Assembly: GCA_023430365.1 (NCBI GenBank) | Contig: JAEZAS010000098.1 | Location: forward strand, 1-11,523 | Source: Planctomycetota bacterium | GTDB taxonomy: Bacteria; Planctomycetota; Planctomycetia; Pirellulales; Pirellulaceae | DNA: 11,523 nt | Reading direction: 5' to 3' | Shown: piece after piece, positions 6,444 to 11,523 of the stretch | Layout of the letters: each line of letters begins with the position of its first letter | How positions within the stretch are numbered: position 1 is the stretch's first letter | The notes under the pieces: model-generated | Told to the model about the DNA's origin: nothing | What the model saw: only the letters and a program-made list of their open reading frames with translations | Databases searched by the model: none | Translations under genes and position numbers: made by a program

Positions 6444-7625
6444 ATGAGAATTCGTTCGACCTGGATTTTAGCGATCGCCGTTTGCATGGCGGCGCTCGGG
6501 TGTGCGCACCCGATCACCCATCACCGGCACAATCTGCCGCCAGCCATTCAGTTGATGGAGCCTGGTCCGGGCGTTGGCGGTCCTGGCCCCGGCGTGTTGC
6601 CGCCGTCGCTGCCGCCGGCAGTGTTCCCGGTCACCATGCCGACCGTACAGATCCTTTTCGCCCGTCCGGAAGCGATGCAGGTTCGCTGGGACGTCGGCGG
6701 CGTCGGCCTGTTCGACAGCACTCCGCTCATCGTGCCGGGACGGCAGAACTTTCCGTCGAACGGAATCTTCCGCCTGAAGATCACGAGCATCGCCGGGCGC
6801 GAGGGAGTCGAACTCTATCCGACTCTCGAAATTGGCCCGACCACGCCTCGTAGCGAAGCCTTCCTGGCTCACAACGCCATCCCGGTGCAATTCACCGAGG
6901 AAGACTTCGACCAGGTGTTGGCTGGCAACTTCGTGACCAAGGTGATCTACCTGCCCGACCCCGAGTTCCAAGAACTCGCTCTGGCCGGTGTCGAAACCCT
7001 GGTCAGCACGCGCCTCGATCCGGGTGTCGACCCGATCGTCGAAGCCGATCGTCGCGGAGCCATCCTGGCCGTGATTCGCCTGGGCAACAAGGACGTCGAG
7101 ATGCCCGGTAGCGGCATCGACGCCGGTGTGATTCCAGGCGGTGCCGCGGGCGGCATGGGACCTGGCGGTTTCGCCGGTGGTCCTGGTGATCCTTATTGTG
7201 CCCCGGCTGGATACGCCGCTGGCGGCCCGCTCCTGGCGCCGAACTACGTCGCCGGTGTGACCGCTCCGCAGTACGGCATGCCCTACACCGGCACGCCGAT
7301 CGGTCTGCCTGGCCCGCCGCACATCCCACTGGGTGGTCCGGCTGGTCTCCAGAAGCACTCGATCACCAACCACACCAAGATGCACATTCCGGGACCGACG
7401 CATAAGTTCAACATCCACGTGAAGCAGCAGCCGGGTTACAGCTATCCGGCGCCGGCCAGCAAGGTCTACATCCGCGAGCAGAACATCCACGCTGCTCCGG
7501 CCTTCGGCCAGCCTCACTGGGATCGTCACGAGCGTATCCCCGGTGGCGGACCGCACGGGAACTTCGGCGCCGATGGCCCGGCGGCGATGCCCGGCGAATA
7601 CTGCCCGCCGGAAGCGGGTCACTAG
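6444..7625 (+). CDS. Gly/Pro/His-rich exported lipoprotein, paralogue of the next gene
   Basis: The product has 393 residues. MRIRS, a hydrophobic stretch and AALGC with Cys20 form a lipoprotein signal peptide, so the mature protein should be lipid-anchored at the envelope. It is followed by a His-rich segment (HPITHHRHN, 22-30) and a Gly/Pro linker. A folded domain at about 66-215 contains FRLKITSI, VELYPTLEI, IPVQFTEEDFD, VTKVIYLPDPEF, DPIVEADRRG and AILAVIRLG. The same order of motifs recurs in the gene downstream, so the two are paralogues. Residues about 220-300 are Gly/Pro/Ala-rich, and 305-371 contain many His. I know no function for this domain; it is the sort of conserved hypothetical found in planctomycetes. 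The start rests on a strong ribosome-binding site. It is the first of three co-directional exported-protein genes. A role in surface structure or metal binding is inference. Confidence 0.88.
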   Translation: MRIRSTWILAIAVCMAALGCAHPITHHRHNLPPAIQLMEPGPGVGGPGPGVLPPSLPPAVFPVTMPTVQILFARPEAMQVRWDVGGVGLFDSTPLIVPGRQNFPSNGIFRLKITSIAGREGVELYPTLEIGPTTPRSEAFLAHNAIPVQFTEEDFDQVLAGNFVTKVIYLPDPEFQELALAGVETLVSTRLDPGVDPIVEADRRGAILAVIRLGNKDVEMPGSGIDAGVIPGGAAGGMGPGGFAGGPGDPYCAPAGYAAGGPLLAPNYVAGVTAPQYGMPYTGTPIGLPGPPHIPLGGPAGLQKHSITNHTKMHIPGPTHKFNIHVKQQPGYSYPAPASKVYIREQNIHAAPAFGQPHWDRHERIPGGGPHGNFGADGPAAMPGEYCPPEAGH

Positions 7626-7665
7626 TCGGGCCGGCTGCCTGTCATCCCGAGCAGAAAGTAACGCA

Positions 7666-7693
7666 GCCACTGCTGGCGACTGCCAGCAGTGGC
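7666..7693. repeat. Perfect 12-bp-stem hairpin repeat
   Basis: GCCACTGCTGGC (7666-7677), a GACT loop and GCCAGCAGTGGC (7682-7693) form a perfect 12-pair stem. It starts 40 bases after the lipoprotein stop. From memory, near-identical palindromes with changing loops recur in planctomycete intergenic DNA, which would make this a REP-like element; only one copy lies in this window. It could shape mRNA ends between genes one and two of the cluster. No T tract follows. Confidence 0.7.
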
Positions 7694-7700
7694 GACTTGT

Positions 7701-7790
7701 GTAGGGAACGGCCTCGACGCCGTTCCAGGGAATCGCGGAACGGAAGCGTCTGCTCCCGAGACCTAAAACGCCTTCGAGGGCGTTCCCTGC
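7701..7790. repeat. Inverted pair of a 24-bp hairpin element with a compensatory stem change
   Basis: Copy one (7701-7724) forms the stem AACGGC/GCCGTT around CTCGAC and extends to GGAACGGC/GCCGTTCC. Copy two, on the opposite strand (7790-7767), forms AACGCC/GGCGTT around CTCGAA. The copies match at 20 of 24 positions. Two of the four differences are the two partners of one stem pair (7711 with 7720 against 7780 with 7771), so G-C became C-G and the stem is kept. They lie 42 bases apart, between the first two envelope genes. Confidence 0.7.
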
Positions 7791-7843
7791 ACCTAACGTC
7801 ATCAACAACGCCGTTCACGTTCCTCCAGCCGAAATCCATCGCC

Positions 7844-8677
7844 ATGCCCAAGCAAGCTGCTGGAATCACTCGGCCGTTCGCCTCTTTGCGAACGCTTCTC
7901 GCCGCAATCGTGCTGGTCGCATCGACCGCTTTTGCGACGACCGCCTCAGCGCAAGGCCCCGTCCACTACTTGCTGCGAGCAGACATGCCGCCCGGTGTGG
8001 TCGGCACATCGCAGTTGCAGCGTGGCGGCCCGCGACCGGGCTACTTTCAACCGGTTGAAGTTCGCGGTCCCGAAGGCTCGCAGATCGCGCTGGCGACCGA
8101 AGGTGGTTTCGATGCTCCCCGGCCTGGCGTGCTCACGGCGGGAATGTTGATTGGCCATGTGTACCGTTTGCAGGTCACTGGCATCAAATTTCATGAGGGG
8201 CAGGAAGTCTATCCGACGATCGAGGTGATCGACCGCCTCTATCCGCCTCCGGGCCAGGCCGCGCGTCATCCGATTCCGATCGAGTTGACCCACGAGGAAC
8301 TCGAGTTTGCGCTCGACGGACGGTTCGTCACGCGAGTCATCTATGTCGAGGACCCGAACTACGCTCTGCCGATCGCCCAGACGCCCGGCACTCAGCCCTA
8401 CTTCGAAATCGATGCGAAGCAGGACCCGCTGGAAGTGGCCGACCGCATCGGCCGTCCGGTAGCGATTCTGCGTATGGGCTCGCGGATCCCGACGCCCGAG
8501 CTGGCCGACAACGGCTTCCTGTATCAGCCGGCGCCGGCCTATCGATATGAACTGCCACCCGGCGCCGGGCCGACGCCTCGCAACGCTGGCCTCGAGCCGC
8601 CGATCGAAGAAGCAACCGGACCGGCCGCGCTGCAGTATCTCCGTCGTGTTCCAGCCTCGCAGCTGCAGCGACCCTAG
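7844..8677 (+). CDS. Secreted paralogue of the upstream lipoprotein domain
   Basis: A 277-residue exported protein. A basic N-terminus, a hydrophobic core at about 17-32 and ASA before Gln37 make a normal signal peptide without a lipobox Cys, so the product is periplasmic or surface-released. The domain at about 70-212 mirrors that of the preceding lipoprotein: VYRLQVTGI, EVYPTIEVI, IPIELTHEELE, VTRVIYVEDPN, DPLEVADRIG and PVAILRMG. It lacks the Gly/His-rich C-terminal region and ends in a short Pro-rich tail. The frame is open upstream to 7697, but that part is made of hairpin repeats and would hide the signal peptide, so ATG 7844 is chosen. It starts 218 bases after the lipoprotein stop and ends 60 bases before the DUF11 gene. 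The function is unknown; a partner or duplicate of the lipoprotein is likely. Confidence 0.88.
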   Translation: MPKQAAGITRPFASLRTLLAAIVLVASTAFATTASAQGPVHYLLRADMPPGVVGTSQLQRGGPRPGYFQPVEVRGPEGSQIALATEGGFDAPRPGVLTAGMLIGHVYRLQVTGIKFHEGQEVYPTIEVIDRLYPPPGQAARHPIPIELTHEELEFALDGRFVTRVIYVEDPNYALPIAQTPGTQPYFEIDAKQDPLEVADRIGRPVAILRMGSRIPTPELADNGFLYQPAPAYRYELPPGAGPTPRNAGLEPPIEEATGPAALQYLRRVPASQLQRP

Positions 8678-8737
8678 CGCAACCACTCGAGCGGCAGTTA
8701 CTTACCGACAACGACTTCCAGCTATTCAGGCAAGGCC

Positions 8738-10168
8738 ATGCTCCATCGCAGACTGATTTGTGCCTTACTGGCCAACGTGGTTTTCCTCTCGGCCTGCCAG
8801 TCATTGCCTCTGCCATCGCTGCGTCGGACCGCACAGACGCCTCCGCCGGATAAGGTGGCCAGCGTCGCCGCTCCCCTCCCCTCCCCTGCCCCGGCGCACA
8901 TCACCGACGCTGGCGAGCAGGTTGCGAGCGCGAGTCCGACCAGCCCGGTAGTGGCCGCGCCTCAGGACAGCCGCTATCTCGTTCAACCGGTTGCCTACAA
9001 CCAGCCGAACACTCCCGGCACCTTGCCGGCAACGGCCTACACCGGCGATCCGGCCCTGCATGATCGCTACTACAGCGGCGGTCCTCCGCCAGGCAACTAC
9101 AGCAACTACTGCGTCCCTGGCGCCGCCTCGGCCGGGCATGGCCACGGCGCGGGCCACGGTCATAGCGGGTGCGCCTGCTGTGGCGGCGGCAACTATGGCA
9201 AGTTTCGCTTCAGCGACGATGTGCTCAATCTGCCCTGGAAGCCGCCGGGGATTGCTGGTCCGTGGCCGATGGACGAATACGTCTGCGATGGCGGCGACCT
9301 GAACGCCGACGTCCGCGTCAAGCGTGACTGGACGATCGTCGGCCTCGACAAGGAAGACACGATCGCTCATTGGGACACGCTCGACGGTAAGACGGAAGTC
9401 GCATCGAGCAATCCGGTGTGCATCTATGCCCCGCGTTTCGCCGCGGTCCGCAAGGTGACCAGCCCGCTCATCCATGAGGGACATGAACGGATGGCTGGCG
9501 TGGAGAAACCAACCAAGTTGAACGTCCACGAAGAAACCCGTGTGGCCGCCAACGTGCATCAGCCAGAGCAGATCCAAGCCGACGTCGCTCTCGACGGTGG
9601 CGTGGTGTTCCGCGAACAGACTCGGGGATTGGGCATCGACAATGTGCTGATGCCGCTGCTCGCCCGGGATCAGTTCTTGCCGCACGAAGACCTGCAGATG
9701 ATCCAGCGCGGCGTGTTCCAGGCCGACGAGAAAGCCCGACTGGCCGAGCGTACGCAAGCCGCCATCACCTGGACTGGCGACCAGGCGGTCCAGATCATCA
9801 TCGATGGCGAAATGGCCGTCGAAGACGCAGGGCTCTCGAAGGTGCAGGAAACGGTGATCTACGAACTGCACGGCAAGCCGCGCCTGCGGATCTGCAAGAT
9901 TGCCAGCTCGAGCGACGCCAAGGTCGGCGAATACGTCGATTTCACCCTGCGGTTCGACAACGTCGGCGATCAGAAGATCGGCAACGTTACGATCGTCGAT
10001 CACCTGACGACGCGGCTCGAATATGTCGAAGGCAGCCAGCAGTCGACGCTCAAAAGCAACTTCGTCGTGACCGAGAACATCGACTCGACGATCGTCCGCT
10101 GGGAGATCTGCGATCCGCTCGACGTCAACGAAGGCGGCTTGATCCGCTTCCGCGCGAAGGTGCGGTAG
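8738..10168 (+). CDS. DUF11-domain envelope lipoprotein with His/Cys cluster
   Basis: The product has 476 residues. MLHRR, a hydrophobic segment and FLSAC with Cys20 give a clear lipoprotein signal peptide. Residues 21-110 are Pro/Ala/Ser-rich linker. Residues 133-151 are a His/Gly run ending in CACCGGG, a likely metal-binding patch. A domain at about 155-245 (GPWPMDEYVCDGG, WTIVGLDKEDTI, VCIYAPRFAAVRKV) resembles the region before DUF11 in planctomycete surface proteins, as I recall them. Residues about 391-476 are a DUF11 module (VGEYVDFTLRFDNVG, VTIVDHLTTRLEYVEGS), a beta-sandwich repeat also found in chlamydial OmcB. A structural or adhesive envelope role is inferred. It is last in the cluster, 60 bases after the secreted paralogue, and its stop lies three bases from a convergent gene. 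The C-rich stretch encoding APLPSPAPAH contains three CCCTNCCC octamers. Confidence 0.9.
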   Translation: MLHRRLICALLANVVFLSACQSLPLPSLRRTAQTPPPDKVASVAAPLPSPAPAHITDAGEQVASASPTSPVVAAPQDSRYLVQPVAYNQPNTPGTLPATAYTGDPALHDRYYSGGPPPGNYSNYCVPGAASAGHGHGAGHGHSGCACCGGGNYGKFRFSDDVLNLPWKPPGIAGPWPMDEYVCDGGDLNADVRVKRDWTIVGLDKEDTIAHWDTLDGKTEVASSNPVCIYAPRFAAVRKVTSPLIHEGHERMAGVEKPTKLNVHEETRVAANVHQPEQIQADVALDGGVVFREQTRGLGIDNVLMPLLARDQFLPHEDLQMIQRGVFQADEKARLAERTQAAITWTGDQAVQIIIDGEMAVEDAGLSKVQETVIYELHGKPRLRICKIASSSDAKVGEYVDFTLRFDNVGDQKIGNVTIVDHLTTRLEYVEGSQQSTLKSNFVVTENIDSTIVRWEICDPLDVNEGGLIRFRAKVR

Positions 10169-10181
10169 TCGCTACTCGCGC
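10152..10181. terminator. Hairpin built from the two convergent stop codons
   Basis: GTAG (10165-10168) pairs with CTAC (10172-10175) around a three-base loop. GCGCGA (10152-10157) pairs with TCGCGC (10176-10181) after a seven-base bulge on the left side. Both stop codons, TAG on each strand, are within the inner stem. With only three bases between the genes this is the only structure available to separate their transcripts. There is no T tract, so it is weak evidence. Confidence 0.22.
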
Positions 10182-11523
10182 AGAGGTCTTTCAGGTTGTT
10201 GTTCAATCCGGTCGGCCGGCGGTTCTTCGCCGGCCTTCCGCGGAACGATCGGCACCGGGAACTCATCGTCTTCCGGTGTCTCGCCGAACGGATCATTCGC
10301 CTCTCGGATTTGCTGGGCGGCCCGCGCGCGGCGGTTCAGCACGCGAAACATGGCGCCGGCGACGTTGCTGACCGTGCCGGTTGGCTCGCCGATCGACATG
10401 CTCGACATGGCGCCGGTCTGAGCGGGTGGCTGGGGCGCCGCGGGTTCATCGGTCAGCTTGAAGGTTGCCGATTTGAAGCCCGGCGAGAACCACACTTTCA
10501 GCGTCAGCAGCGACTGCGAAACGTCGGCGACCACCTCTGCACTCTGGGTCTGGTTCGGCGCCAGATCTCCGTCCATCACGACGCCACCCGTTCGTTTGTC
10601 GAGCACTAGGGCATGCGTCGACCAGCGAGCATTGGAAGCGCCCTGCATGTTGCGCACGAAGAACAGCAGCGGGAGCTCAGCCGGCTGATCACGAAGCAGG
10701 AAGTGGTCGGAGACGAAGGCCGGAACCGGCCAATGCTTCTCGCCTTCCAAGCTGAGCGAGTAGATGTGGCCGTGAACCTTCGGCGTGCTGCCGATCGAGG
10801 TGTTGATTGGTTGCACGATTCGGCTCGGGGCATCGGTCGCGGCCTGGTGAGCCACCACGATGTAGCGGTCACTCGATCGGAGCACGCTCAGCTGGGTGAG
10901 GTTGGTCTCCTTTTCCAGAGCCGCTTCGAAGCGAACCTGGCCCGAGCTGAGCGAGACTACGGTCAGCTTGCCGCTGGATTCCAGGAGGGCGAACTCATCG
11001 CCGTCGATGATGCAGCCTTTCGAATTTTGGGGAGCGGTTTTGCTCCATAGCGGCGCATCACCCTGCCAGGCGTCCTTCAAGGTCAGCTCGAATTCGGAAC
11101 CACGCTGTTGGTAGCTGAGCACATTGCGGCCGAAGGTTGCCAGTCGCTGCTCCGGTTTGGGGAGGGCTCGCTTGCCGATTTCGGTGCCGTCGATGGCGCT
11201 CAGCACCAAGGCCTCCTCCTTGTCAGCGTGGGCGACGAACAAAAGTTCGCCGTCGCCAAAAAGCTCGGCGGATGCGTCCATCGGCGAACGTTCCCACAAC
11301 ACCTGACCGGTGAGCGGCTCGATGCAGATCAGCTGACGTCCCCGCTGGTAACAGAAGCCACCCTGGAGGAGCGGCCCTGTCGAGAAGTTCACCTGTCCGG
11401 TCGAGTCGTACTGCACCAACCGGCTGCCCAGGATTGGATTCGCGACCTGGCGGCTCTGCGGATAGAAGTTCTGCTGCGAACGTACGTCGCCGAGCATCAT
11501 TTCCTGTCGCCAGAGCACGACCT
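10172..11523 (-). CDS. PQQ-like beta-propeller protein, N-terminus beyond the window
   Basis: 449 complete codons are visible and the frame is open at the right edge, so the 5' end is missing; the in-window GTG at 11518 is probably internal. Repeated blade-like units are visible: QLICIEPLTGQVLWERS, ELLFVAHADKEEALVLSAIDG, GKLTVVSLSSGQVRFEA and STHALVLDKRTGGVV. The xxxLDxxTGxxxW-type pattern is that of PQQ-like/WD40-like propellers common in planctomycetes as extracytoplasmic or kinase-associated domains. After about residue 350 the sequence turns Pro/Ala-rich, then highly charged (DPFGETPEDDEF, PERPLRE), a probable disordered tail. Whether an upstream enzyme or kinase domain exists cannot be seen. 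No cofactor binding is claimed, since most such repeats do not bind PQQ. Confidence 0.85.
   Translation of the reverse strand, partial: VVLWRQEMMLGDVRSQQNFYPQSRQVANPILGSRLVQYDSTGQVNFSTGPLLQGGFCYQRGRQLICIEPLTGQVLWERSPMDASAELFGDGELLFVAHADKEEALVLSAIDGTEIGKRALPKPEQRLATFGRNVLSYQQRGSEFELTLKDAWQGDAPLWSKTAPQNSKGCIIDGDEFALLESSGKLTVVSLSSGQVRFEAALEKETNLTQLSVLRSSDRYIVVAHQAATDAPSRIVQPINTSIGSTPKVHGHIYSLSLEGEKHWPVPAFVSDHFLLRDQPAELPLLFFVRNMQGASNARWSTHALVLDKRTGGVVMDGDLAPNQTQSAEVVADVSQSLLTLKVWFSPGFKSATFKLTDEPAAPQPPAQTGAMSSMSIGEPTGTVSNVAGAMFRVLNRRARAAQQIREANDPFGETPEDDEFPVPIVPRKAGEEPPADRIEQQPERPLRE

Noticed and set aside
6197..6517. Antisense ORF of 106 codons over the intergenic region
   Set aside because: It begins inside the lipoprotein gene on the other strand, has no recognisable domain, and is best explained by GC-rich composition.
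7697..7843. N-terminal extension of the secreted paralogue
   Set aside because: The extension is Arg-rich text read from hairpin repeats, and the signal peptide starts at the ATG at 7844.
8046..8059. Perfect 14-bp palindrome TTCAACCGGTTGAA
   Set aside because: It lies well inside the coding sequence of the secreted paralogue with no promoter context; probably codon-driven chance.

Overview
The window looks like a chromosomal segment from a planctomycete, most likely of the Pirellulales type. It is GC-rich, and most genes carry little Shine-Dalgarno signal. It has a CvpA-family protein with a long polar tail. It also has a cluster of exported proteins, one ending in a DUF11 module, the domain also found in chlamydial OmcB. 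Short hairpin repeats sit between genes. The taxonomic call comes from recalled family resemblance, not from a marker gene. No rRNA, tRNA, CRISPR array, transposase or phage gene was seen.

Left part (1-1748). Positions 1-995 hold no gene I can name. On the minus strand there is the GTG start of an apparently exported protein running off the left edge. It overlaps the stop of a coding-like stretch whose reading phase seems to change several times (40-447, perhaps to about 545). There is also a 143-codon ORF of doubtful reality just downstream of cvpA, and a plus-strand hairpin followed by six T with no convincing gene before it. Then comes an intact CvpA-family gene (996-1748, minus).

Middle part (1749-6443). 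A divergent 275-bp region holds two overlapping hairpins and separates cvpA from a membrane-bound DUF457/YdjM-like metal-dependent hydrolase (2024-2776, plus). Seven bases past its stop is dtd, the D-aminoacyl-tRNA deacylase (2784-3233, minus), preceded by a four-helix membrane protein of unknown function (3270-3947, minus). Divergent from these is a CobC/phosphoglycerate-mutase-like histidine phosphatase (4125-4775, plus). It converges on a single-pass membrane-anchored protein (4848-6020, minus), and a large inverted repeat made of 8-bp units spans both stop codons. A 423-bp region (6021-6443) separates that gene from the next cluster.

Right part (6444-11523). Three co-directional genes encode exported proteins: a Gly/Pro/His-rich lipoprotein, a secreted paralogue of its central domain, and a lipoprotein with a His/Gly/Cys cluster and a C-terminal DUF11 domain. 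They probably form an envelope module. The first two are separated by a 218-bp gap full of hairpin repeats. The cluster converges, three bases apart, on a PQQ-like beta-propeller gene (minus) that runs off the right edge.

The three-gene envelope module is the best candidate for an undescribed system. The hairpin repeats, including one pair with a compensatory stem change, are the best non-coding signals.
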